A stretch of 6,714 bases of DNA. Source: an uncultured Ruminococcus sp. Its GTDB lineage: Bacteria; Bacillota; Clostridia; Oscillospirales; CAG-382. Position 1 is the first letter of the stretch. Each line of letters begins with the position of its first letter. Position numbers and translations under genes: made by a program. The DNA lies in assembly GCA_902783535.1 (NCBI GenBank), contig CACZRJ010000074.1:1-6714 (forward strand), given 5' to 3'. Shown here one piece after another: positions 1 to 5,002 of the stretch. The notes under the pieces are model-generated. The model was given only the letters and a program-made list of their open reading frames with translations, had not been told where the DNA came from and did no database searches.

Positions 1-90
1 ATCAGGCTGAGGGTAGTCAATCCCGGCTCGCAGGTTTACTGCAAGCCCCCGCTTCAAAGCCCATCAGGGCTTAAGCGGTGGGTGGTTGAC
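1..90 (+). mobile_element. Right end of an IS200/IS605-family (TnpB-type) element, partial
   Basis: The last bases of this segment have the layout typical of right ends of IS200/IS605/IS1341-like elements: GCAAGCCC, a G+C-rich imperfect hairpin, then GGGTGGTTGAC at 80-90. From memory, many such elements end in GTGGTTCAC or GTGGTTGAC right after a hairpin like this. The hairpin is a subterminal structure of the sort recognised by the Y1 transposase TnpA in this family. No terminal inverted repeats or target duplication are expected for the family, so the boundary at base 90 is inferred only from the GGTTGAC motif. The left end and any tnpA or tnpB gene would lie before base 1; no transposase domain can be read here. 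The element sits just downstream of the ftsB/divIC stop codon and points toward it. It could also be a short non-autonomous derivative. Confidence 0.68.
9..90 (+). ncRNA. 3' scaffold of a TnpB-associated omega (HEARO-like) guide RNA
   Basis: Three structures can be drawn. First, GGG 11-13 pairs with CCC 22-24, leaving loop TAGTCAAT. Second, GCAG 30-33 pairs with CTGC 39-42 around GTTTA. Third, a long terminal hairpin: CCC 46-48 with GGG 80-82, a bulged T79, CCGCTT 49-54 with AAGCGG 73-78, then CA bulged and AAGCCC 57-62 with GGGCTT 67-72 around ATCA. The loop bases GTCAA 16-20 are exactly complementary to the 3'-terminal TTGAC 86-90, which would make a pseudoknot. In TnpB systems the scaffold ends at the element's right end and the guide is the flanking host DNA, here starting near base 91. 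The 5' part of the RNA, normally overlapping the end of tnpB, is outside the window. Family assignment is by pattern recognition, not by alignment. Confidence 0.62.
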
Positions 91-143
91 GGGATTCCCT
101 TCCTTTCACATATATGTTTGTGCTTTCCCTGCGGCGGGCCGGA

Positions 144-425
144 TCAGCCCGCGACGTCGTTGTAGAACAGGATCTCGTTGGGATAGCGGTAGCCGAGGAC
201 TTCGCGCGCGTAGCGTTCGATATACGCGTCGTTGACTTCTTCGTCTAAACGGTATTTCGTCTCGGCGATGTCGTCGCGGATATCGGCGATCTGGTGCTCC
301 AGTTCCGCTTTTCTGTCGCGCAGATTCTTCAGCTGGATCTGCATGTTGATGACGGAAATGAACAGAACGACAAGGATCGCGCCGCACGCGATCTTCAATG
401 CAAGGCTGACCCGGTGGGTTCTCAC
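144..425 (-). CDS. divIC: Septum formation initiator family protein (FtsB/DivIC-like)
   Basis: A 93-residue bitopic membrane protein of the FtsB/DivIC family, which joins FtsL and FtsQ/DivIB in the division complex and helps activate septal peptidoglycan synthesis. It has a short basic N-terminus, one membrane segment at about residues 9-27, then a charged coiled coil (about 29-62), and a compact C-terminal part containing YIERYAREVLGYRYPNE, close to the family's usual YIE..AR..LGY..P.E pattern. The length is normal. The start is GTG at 423-425, because no ATG occurs before residue 28; GGAGG at 437-441 lies 11 nt upstream and a closer GGAG is also present. It is the last gene of the hup-rqcP-divIC run, 48 nt after rqcP, the position divIC holds in Bacillus after yabO-yabP-yabQ. 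The symbol rests on that synteny; ftsB would be equally fair. No terminator is evident between its stop and the transposon end. Confidence 0.88.
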   Translation of the reverse strand: MRTHRVSLALKIACGAILVVLFISVINMQIQLKNLRDRKAELEHQIADIRDDIAETKYRLDEEVNDAYIERYAREVLGYRYPNEILFYNDVAG

Positions 426-473
426 GATGCTCCGTTCCTCCGTTTCCTTTTGTTTGTCTGCTTTACCCCTTCC

Positions 474-719
474 TCAGCCGGGAAGGACTTCGTACATGGC
501 GGCCGCGTCCTCTTTTCTTGCGTGTTCGTCCACGGACAGAACGCGGATCTTCGTGACGCGGGTCCCGAACGTGATCTCCAGCAGATCGCCCGGCTTGACA
601 TCGTAGGACGCCTTTGCGGTCTTTCCGTTCGCCGTGATCAGTCCGGCGTCGCACGCCTCGTTCGCGACCGTCCTGCGCTTGATGACGCGGGAGACTTTCA
701 GAAATTTGTCGAGACGCAT
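474..719 (-). CDS. rqcP: S4-domain ribosome quality control protein RqcP (YabO)
   Basis: An 81-residue protein made almost entirely of an S4 RNA-binding domain: it opens MRLDKFLKVSRVIKRRT, continues with NEACDAGLITANGKTAKAS and VKPGD, and ends KEDAAAMYEVL, all matching Bacillus subtilis YabO/RqcP closely as remembered. In the known system RqcP binds obstructed 50S subunits with RqcH and helps add C-terminal alanine tails to stalled peptides, a degradation signal. The start at 717-719 is chosen because homologues begin at MRLDKF and GAGG at 726-729 is 6 nt upstream; an in-frame ATG further upstream (776) would read through the intergenic hairpin and is unlikely. It follows hup by 63 nt and precedes divIC by 48 nt. 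The sporulation genes yabP and yabQ, which follow yabO in Bacillus, are missing. The rqcH gene is not in this window. Confidence 0.93.
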   Translation of the reverse strand: MRLDKFLKVSRVIKRRTVANEACDAGLITANGKTAKASYDVKPGDLLEITFGTRVTKIRVLSVDEHARKEDAAAMYEVLPG

Positions 720-741
720 AATGTTCCTCAAGAGATGGGCA

Positions 742-767
742 GAGACCGGCATCAAAATGCCGGTCTC
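742..767 (-). repeat. Perfect 11-bp stem-loop between hup and rqcP
   Basis: GAGACCGGCAT at 742-752 and ATGCCGGTCTC at 757-767 form a perfect 11-bp inverted repeat around a 4-base loop. It begins 15 nt after the hup stop and ends 12 nt before the rqcP ribosome binding site (minus-strand direction). No run of T follows on the minus strand (next bases TGCCCATCTC), so it is not a classical intrinsic terminator. It is better placed to block 3' exonucleases or mark a processing site, letting the abundant hup message be more stable than the downstream rqcP-divIC part. That role is inferred. Confidence 0.75.
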
Positions 768-782
768 CATTTTCAATACAGC

Positions 783-1058
783 TTATTTCGCGACAGCGTC
801 TTTCAGAGCTTTTCCGGCAACGAACGTCGGGACTTTCTTCGCTTTGATGTTCATCTTCTTCTTGGTGAAGGGGTTCGTTCCTTTGCGAGCGGGACGGACC
901 TTGACCTTGAAGGTTCCGAATCCGACGAGCTGGAAGCTTCCGCCGGCGGCGAGTTCTTTCTTAATGTTCTCGAAAACCGCTTTGACGGCCTCTTCGGCTT
1001 TTTTCTTCGTCAGTCCGGCATCTTTTGCGACAGCATCGACAAGGGTAAGTCTGTTCAT
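783..1058 (-). CDS. hup: DNA-binding protein HU
   Basis: A 91-residue HU/IHF-family protein, the normal length, forming a dimer that bends DNA and compacts the nucleoid. The N-terminal helical part is MNRLTLVDAVAKDAGLTKKK (1-20) through about residue 42. The signature LVGFGTFKVKVRPARKG sits near residues 44-60, and NPFT (62-65) carries the intercalating proline of the beta arm. The usual TGE after NPxT is replaced by TKK, giving an unusually lysine-rich arm (KKKMNIKAKK); the C-terminus PTFVAGKALKDAV is standard. The start at 1056-1058 is clear: homologues begin MN(R/K), and a perfect AGGAGG (complement at 1065-1070) lies 6 nt upstream. It has its own strong promoter and leads the run to rqcP and divIC. 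In many Clostridia hup stands directly before the yabO homologue, so the position is expected. Confidence 0.96.
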   Translation of the reverse strand: MNRLTLVDAVAKDAGLTKKKAEEAVKAVFENIKKELAAGGSFQLVGFGTFKVKVRPARKGTNPFTKKKMNIKAKKVPTFVAGKALKDAVAK

Positions 1059-1064
1059 GGTTTT

Positions 1065-1070
1065 CCTCCT
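1065..1070 (-). promoter_or_regulatory. Ribosome binding site of hup
   Basis: A perfect AGGAGG on the minus strand with a 6-nt spacer (AAAACC) to the hup ATG. It fixes the start of HU against an upstream in-frame ATG and is the strongest Shine-Dalgarno sequence in the window, fitting a highly expressed nucleoid protein. Confidence 0.9.
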
Positions 1071-1099
1071 AATAATATATATTTCGATTTCCACTGTGG

Positions 1100-1128
1100 A
1101 TTATATCACGCATTTTTGCGTTTTGCAA
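1100..1128 (-). promoter_or_regulatory. Sigma-A-type promoter of hup-rqcP-divIC
   Basis: On the minus strand TTGCAA (1128-1123) is followed after exactly 17 bp by a consensus TATAAT (1105-1100), with TGa just before it, an extended -10. Transcription would start near 1093, giving a leader of about 35 nt that ends in AGGAGG. The DNA before the -35 box is rich in A and T runs and could act as an UP element. The spacer contains the inverted repeat ACGCA-4-TGCGT and the start region the palindrome TCCACAGTGGA; both could be operators but no regulator is identified. Confidence 0.85.
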
Positions 1129-1242
1129 CGGCTATTCGCGAGATTTTCAACAAATTTGTGCGATTTTTTACAGATTTCTGCTTCTCGACCGTCTAAAACC
1201 TCAAAATTCGAGTCCTTGCGTTTTTTCCTGCGGCATTCCCGC

Positions 1243-1281
1243 AAAAAACGGGAAAGAGCTTTTTTGCTTTCAAAATTCCCG
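1243..1281 (-). terminator. Probable intrinsic terminator after the flippase gene
   Basis: On the minus strand CGGGAA (1281-1276) can pair with TTCCCG (1254-1249), enclosing 21 nt in which AGC-AAAAAA-GCT gives a further small stem; the hairpin is followed at once by six T (1248-1243). It lies 55 nt after the flippase stop and before the hup promoter, the right place to end the rel-dtd-hemZ-flippase transcript. The stem is short and has an internal loop, so strength is uncertain. The rest of the 207-nt gap (1129-1335) shows no gene. Confidence 0.5.
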
Positions 1282-1335
1282 TCGCTGTTTGGAACCGCAT
1301 GCGCCGGAAGTCCGTGAGAAGCAGCCGGTTCCCGC

Positions 1336-3021
1336 CTATGACCCGGATTCTTCGCCGTCTCCGCTTTCCGTCTTTCCGCCGGGCAGCAGGCGGAGCAGCT
1401 TCTTTCCGAACGGAAGCAATGCGATCTCTTCCCGCGTGATCCCCTTCGTCAGCCAGAGCGCGGCGGCGTAAACGGCCACGCCGAGGATCCCGCAAAGGAA
1501 CAGGATGACGGCGGCTCCGATCCGTCCGGAACCGTCGATGACCGCGCTCAGAAGCGCGTGCGCGCCGAAGGAAGCGCCGAACGCGGCCGCCGCGCAGAGG
1601 AACGGCTTTCCTGCGATGCGCAGAACGGACAGGTCCGCGGTCGTGTGTTTCTTCAGGAAGATCCAGTTGAGGACCGCGGCCAGGCCGTAGCAGACGATCG
1701 AAGCGGCGGGCGCCGCGTAGATGCCGAGCGGCGAGCGGACGCCGAAGAATTCGACCAGTGCGAGCACGAAGACGCCCGACAGGACCGAGACGAGCGGCAG
1801 CCAGATCTTTCCGATCGCGTTCAGAAGCGCGTTTCCGGTGGAGACGACCGCCATGAAGATGATCCCGACGGACAGGATGCGGAGCGCGTTCGCGGAGACC
1901 GCGAGCGCGTCGATCTGCTCGTACTTCAGAAAAGCGTCCCTGTAGAGGATGGTCAGCGCGCTCGGCGCCGTCGCGGCGAGCAAAGCGCAGCAGGGCAGTC
2001 CGATCAGAAGGCTGACGCGCAGGGACTGCCGGATGTACTTGTTCGCTCCATCCGTGTTTCTGACGGCCAGCGCGGCGGAGACCGCGGGCAGGATGGAGAT
2101 GGCGAGCGGATAGATGAGCGTAGACGGAAGCAGGTCCGCGACCGCCGTCGGGTACGAGGTGTAGGCGGAATACAGATTGTCCGCCGTCCGTTCGGCGATC
2201 CCGCCGGCGATCAGTCCCGACTTGATCAGGATGGTGTCCAGGAAGTTCGAAAGGTACAAAGCGCTGGACGTCACGGTCGCCGGGAAGGCGATCAGAAGCA
2301 CGCGCGCGGTGATGACGGAAACTTTTTCCTTCGCGTCGTCCGTTCCGGCGGGTCGGCGGGAACGCGTCGCGAGCCGGTAGATGAACAGCATGACCATTTC
2401 CAGCAGGATGCCGACGGTGATGCCGCTGATCGCGCATGCCGCCTGGACCGCGGGAGACAGGCCGCGTCTGGCCGCCCAGACGGTCGCACCGAGGCCGAGG
2501 CCGAATTTGAGCACGGCTTCGATGAGCTGGCCGATCGCCGTCGGATACATGTTCCGCAGGCCCTGATAGTATCCGCGGAAGGCGGAAACGACGCAGACGA
2601 AGAGCAGAGACGGAGCGATGACGTAGGCGGCGGAAACGCTTTCCGCATGCTCGGTCGCGCCGAGGAAGGGCTTCGCGAGCAGCATCATGATCCCGGTCGC
2701 GAGCGCGCCGATGATCACGAACGCGATCAGGGAAACGCGCAGGATCCGCGTCGCCTCCTTCTCTCTCCCCTTCTCCGCGGAGGCGGAGACCATCCTGCTG
2801 ATGGCGACGGGAAGTCCGCACGTCGAGATCATGTAGATCATGGCGTACAGAGAGTATGCCGCGGTAAAGCTCCCCATGTGCTCTCCGAGCAGATTGGCGA
2901 GCGGGATCTTGAAAAGAACGCCGATGACTTTGACCAGAAAACTGGAGATCGAGATGATCCCCGCTTCGATCACGAAATTCGTCGTTCTTTTTTTCTGTCC
3001 GTCGGTCGGATTTCGGTTCAA
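1336..3021 (-). CDS. SpoVB/YabM-type polysaccharide/lipid flippase
   Basis: A 561-residue polytopic membrane protein of the oligosaccharide flippase family (MOP superfamily, with SpoVB, YabM and MurJ), thought to move lipid-linked envelope precursors across the cytoplasmic membrane. About 12-14 hydrophobic segments can be seen. Family patterns include the amphipathic start near 21-45 (GIISISSFLVKVIGVLFKIP), PVAISRMVS (71-79) and FRGYYQGLRNMYPTA (148-162). The C-terminal tail (about 547-561) is short, polar and Gly/Ser/Glu rich. The start is a TTG at 3019-3021 whose bases overlap the hemZ stop as TTGA; AGGA lies 6 nt and AGGAG 11 nt upstream, and no in-frame ATG occurs until residue 49, inside the conserved region. 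It stands where yabM stands in Bacillus, ahead of the rqcP-divIC block. Which lipid it carries cannot be told; MurJ-like or spore-cortex roles are both known in the family. Confidence 0.9.
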   Translation of the reverse strand: MNRNPTDGQKKRTTNFVIEAGIISISSFLVKVIGVLFKIPLANLLGEHMGSFTAAYSLYAMIYMISTCGLPVAISRMVSASAEKGREKEATRILRVSLIAFVIIGALATGIMMLLAKPFLGATEHAESVSAAYVIAPSLLFVCVVSAFRGYYQGLRNMYPTAIGQLIEAVLKFGLGLGATVWAARRGLSPAVQAACAISGITVGILLEMVMLFIYRLATRSRRPAGTDDAKEKVSVITARVLLIAFPATVTSSALYLSNFLDTILIKSGLIAGGIAERTADNLYSAYTSYPTAVADLLPSTLIYPLAISILPAVSAALAVRNTDGANKYIRQSLRVSLLIGLPCCALLAATAPSALTILYRDAFLKYEQIDALAVSANALRILSVGIIFMAVVSTGNALLNAIGKIWLPLVSVLSGVFVLALVEFFGVRSPLGIYAAPAASIVCYGLAAVLNWIFLKKHTTADLSVLRIAGKPFLCAAAAFGASFGAHALLSAVIDGSGRIGAAVILFLCGILGVAVYAAALWLTKGITREEIALLPFGKKLLRLLPGGKTESGDGEESGS

Positions 3022-4535
3022 AATGGTTCCTGCTCCTTTTTGTCTGTTCTGGTTTTTCTTTTTCCTGCGCGGAATTCGATGACCTCCTCCGGGCTCAGGA
3101 ACCGGTCGGAAGCCAGGTATTCGAAGGGATATTTCGGATTCGCCGCGCGGAGGATGTCCGTGCGGTCCGGCGTCACGAGTTTGGTGATCGCCGCGGCGCC
3201 GCAGGCGAAGACCGTCGAGTATTCCTCCATCATCAGGACGTTGTACAGGTTCTCCGTGCCGGGGAAGGCGTATCCGACGTTCTCGGCGTTTCCGATGATG
3301 TTCTTCTGGCGGTAGAGATAGTACGGATTTCGTCCGGTCTCCTTCAGGCGCCCGCACGCGTAGGACACGCACGATCTGGCGAGCCCGCCGAACGGATCGT
3401 AGTGCCCGTCTTCCGAAAAGCGGAGGAAAGAGGACTTCTTGACGCTCAGCGTGTGGACGGTGATGTTCTCGAATCCGACCGAGATCACGTCCTCCAGGCT
3501 TTTCCGGAATCCTTCCTCCGTGTCGCCCGGCAGTCCTGCGATCAGGTCCGCGTTCCGGACGCGGAAGCCGGTCTTTTCGACCATGCCGCAGGCGTCGTAA
3601 AAGTCTTTCACGGTATGTTTCCGGCCGATCCGCTCCAGGATCGCGCCGTCCGTCGTCTGCGGATTGACGCTCACCCGGTCGACGCCGTACGATTTCAGGA
3701 TGCGCAGCTTTTCTTCGGTGATCGTGTCCGGGCGTCCCGCCTCGCAGGTGAATTCGCGCAGATTCTCCCGCGGGAGAAATCTGTCGAGCGTCTTCATCAG
3801 ATCGGCCGTCTGCCGCGGATCCAGGGAGGTCGGCGTGCCGCCGCCGATGTAGACGGAGGTCAGCCGCATGCCCGTTTCGCGGATGAGCGCGCAGGTGTGC
3901 TCGATGTCCCGCTTCAGCTTTTCGAGATAATCGGGAAGCAGATTCCGGAGTTTGTCCGTCGCGACGGAAATGAAGGAGCAGTAGGCGCATCTGGTCGGGC
4001 AGAACGGGATGGAGACGTACAGACCGCAGTCGTTCTCCTCCGTGCCTGCCAGCATGCGCTGCTCGGTCCTCGCCGTCTCGACGGCCAGAGACGCCTTGTC
4101 CGGGTGGACGTCGTAGTCTTTCCGGAACAGCCGCCCGACCGTTTCGTCCGAACAGCCGAGGTCGAGATAGTATTTCGCGCGCTTGACCGGACGCAGTCCG
4201 AGCAGATATCCCCACGGGAGGGAGAAGCCGAACAGTTTTTCCCCGGCGCGCAGATACGCTTTTCCGAGCGCCATCGCGGCGAAGTCGTTGTCCTTCATGT
4301 CCACTTCCGGCGTCCAGCCGGCGGTAGAGAAGCAGCCGGACGCCTGCCTTTTTCCGTCGGAAAGGGTCGCTTCGCAATAGAAATCCCCTTCCCCGCGCTT
4401 TTCCAGCAGGAAGGAAGCCGAAGCGGGGCTCCCGTCCTTCGGAGAGAACTTCTCGCCCGGAAAATACAGCAGACAGAGGGTCTGGAAATAGTAGTCGTTC
4501 AGACAGTCCGTCCGGTTGTCGATGAAGAGTTTCAT
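3018..4535 (-). CDS. hemZ: HemZ-type coproporphyrinogen dehydrogenase (radical SAM)
   Basis: A 505-residue radical SAM enzyme of the HemZ branch, near the roughly 500 residues of Bacillus HemZ. About 170 N-terminal residues form the HemZ-specific part. The cluster motif CPTRCAYC (C179, C183, C186) binds the 4Fe-4S centre, followed by GGGTPTSL (231-238), EAGRPDTI (265-272), NPQT (291-294), GLPGDT (334-339) and HTLSVKKSS (361-369). YLYRQKNIIGNAENVGY (406-422) is a family signature. The family is annotated as oxygen-independent coproporphyrinogen oxidation, but many heme-lacking anaerobes carry it, so the true substrate here is open. The start ATG (4533-4535) has AGGAG 6 nt upstream and overlaps the dtd stop as ATGA. 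In many Clostridia hemZ follows rel, dtd and a metallo-beta-lactamase gene and precedes hisS-aspS; the hydrolase and synthetase genes are absent here. Confidence 0.94.
   Translation of the reverse strand: MKLFIDNRTDCLNDYYFQTLCLLYFPGEKFSPKDGSPASASFLLEKRGEGDFYCEATLSDGKRQASGCFSTAGWTPEVDMKDNDFAAMALGKAYLRAGEKLFGFSLPWGYLLGLRPVKRAKYYLDLGCSDETVGRLFRKDYDVHPDKASLAVETARTEQRMLAGTEENDCGLYVSIPFCPTRCAYCSFISVATDKLRNLLPDYLEKLKRDIEHTCALIRETGMRLTSVYIGGGTPTSLDPRQTADLMKTLDRFLPRENLREFTCEAGRPDTITEEKLRILKSYGVDRVSVNPQTTDGAILERIGRKHTVKDFYDACGMVEKTGFRVRNADLIAGLPGDTEEGFRKSLEDVISVGFENITVHTLSVKKSSFLRFSEDGHYDPFGGLARSCVSYACGRLKETGRNPYYLYRQKNIIGNAENVGYAFPGTENLYNVLMMEEYSTVFACGAAAITKLVTPDRTDILRAANPKYPFEYLASDRFLSPEEVIEFRAGKRKTRTDKKEQEPF
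3019..3037 (-). promoter_or_regulatory. TTG start and ribosome binding site of the flippase
   Basis: The minus strand reads AAGGAGCAGGAACCATTTTGA. The TGA closes hemZ and the overlapping TTG opens the flippase frame. Two Shine-Dalgarno-like sequences precede it: AGGAG (3037-3033) with 11 nt spacing and AGGA (3031-3028) with 6 nt. An ATT one codon earlier is the only other close candidate. The 4-nt overlap points to translation re-initiation by ribosomes finishing hemZ. Confidence 0.65.
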
Positions 4536-5002
4536 GCCCCGCTCCTGGGCGCGCCGAGGTCTTCCGTCCGGAAGACGATGTTGAACGGTCCGTCCAGGTC
4601 CGCGCGGATCTGCATGTCCGCACGGAAGACGCCGGTCACCGTTCTGACGTTCGAGACTTCCCTGACGCGCGCGCAAAGCATGTCGTAAAATTTTTCCGCC
4701 TTTTCGGGGCCGGCGGCCAGGGTGCAGTCCGGCCGGAACCCGCGCCGGACGCGGCCGAGCAGGGTGAAGTTGGAGACGACCATGATCTCTCCCCCGGCGT
4801 CGGCGGCGGACAGGCCCATTTTCCCGTCTTCGCGTTCGAAGATGCGCAGGCCGGAAAGCTTGTCCGCGGCGCGGATAACGTCTTCTTCCGTATCCGATTC
4901 CGCGACGCCCGCGAAGACGAGCAGACCTTTTCCGATCTCGGAGACGGTCTTTCCCTCCACGGCGCAGGCCGCGCCTTTGACGCGCTGTACGACGATGACC
5001 AT
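4532..5002 (-). CDS. dtd: D-aminoacyl-tRNA deacylase Dtd
   Basis: A 156-residue homologue of DTD, the cytoplasmic homodimer that removes D-amino acids (and glycine mischarged on tRNA-Ala) from tRNA. Recognisable blocks are MVIVVQRVKGA at the start, EIGKGLLVFAGV (22-33), DKLSGLRIF (47-55), GKMGLS (60-65) and the catalytic strip VVSNFTLLG (75-83). S77, F79 and T80 agree with Escherichia coli numbering, but the usual Gln78 is Asn. The Gly-cisPro motif is present as DGPFN (137-141) where DGPVT is common. RRGFRP (86-91) matches the family's (R/K)G.RP. The C-terminus has about ten extra residues (from TEDLG on) compared with the usual 145-150, encoded over the hemZ ribosome binding site. The ATG at 5000-5002 overlaps the rel stop (TGATG), with AAGGGGG 8 nt upstream. 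Rel-dtd is a common Firmicute pair. Confidence 0.93.
   Translation of the reverse strand: MVIVVQRVKGAACAVEGKTVSEIGKGLLVFAGVAESDTEEDVIRAADKLSGLRIFEREDGKMGLSAADAGGEIMVVSNFTLLGRVRRGFRPDCTLAAGPEKAEKFYDMLCARVREVSNVRTVTGVFRADMQIRADLDGPFNIVFRTEDLGAPRSGA

Noticed and set aside
3..74. An open frame in the first bases (plus strand, ending TAA at 72-74) as a possible TnpB C-terminus.
   Set aside because: The peptide shows no zinc-finger or RuvC residue and overlaps the RNA hairpins; too short to support. Another frame stops at 8-10, so the actual end of a tnpB gene cannot be told.
1..90. A CRISPR array, tRNA or riboswitch at the left edge.
   Set aside because: No repeated unit, no acceptor or T-loop pattern, and the GGTTGAC end with its hairpin is better explained as an IS200/IS605 right end.
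134..152. GCGGGC/GCCCGC stem around the divIC stop codon as a terminator.
   Set aside because: No T run follows on either strand and half of the stem is coding sequence.
1096..1104. TAATCCACA (minus strand) as a DnaA box.
   Set aside because: One mismatch to TTATCCACA, a single copy, and largely explained by the TATAAT -10 box and the adjacent palindrome.
1193..2821. A 542-codon minus-strand frame inside the flippase gene.
   Set aside because: Arginine-rich, out of frame with the clear membrane protein, no domain.
1558..3315. A 585-codon open frame on the plus strand, opposite the flippase and the end of hemZ.
   Set aside because: It is a composition shadow: rich in Arg, Asp, Gly and Gln, with no domain, lying opposite clearly conserved proteins with good ribosome binding sites.
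1336..4623. A single 1095-codon minus-strand frame that could be read as a fusion protein ending in the flippase.
   Set aside because: Its first half runs out of frame through hemZ and has arginine-rich, domain-free sequence; only the part from TTG at 3021 is a real protein.
3402..4688. A 428-codon open frame on the plus strand opposite hemZ and dtd.
   Set aside because: Same kind of antisense shadow; no motif recognised and the minus strand holds the radical SAM signatures.
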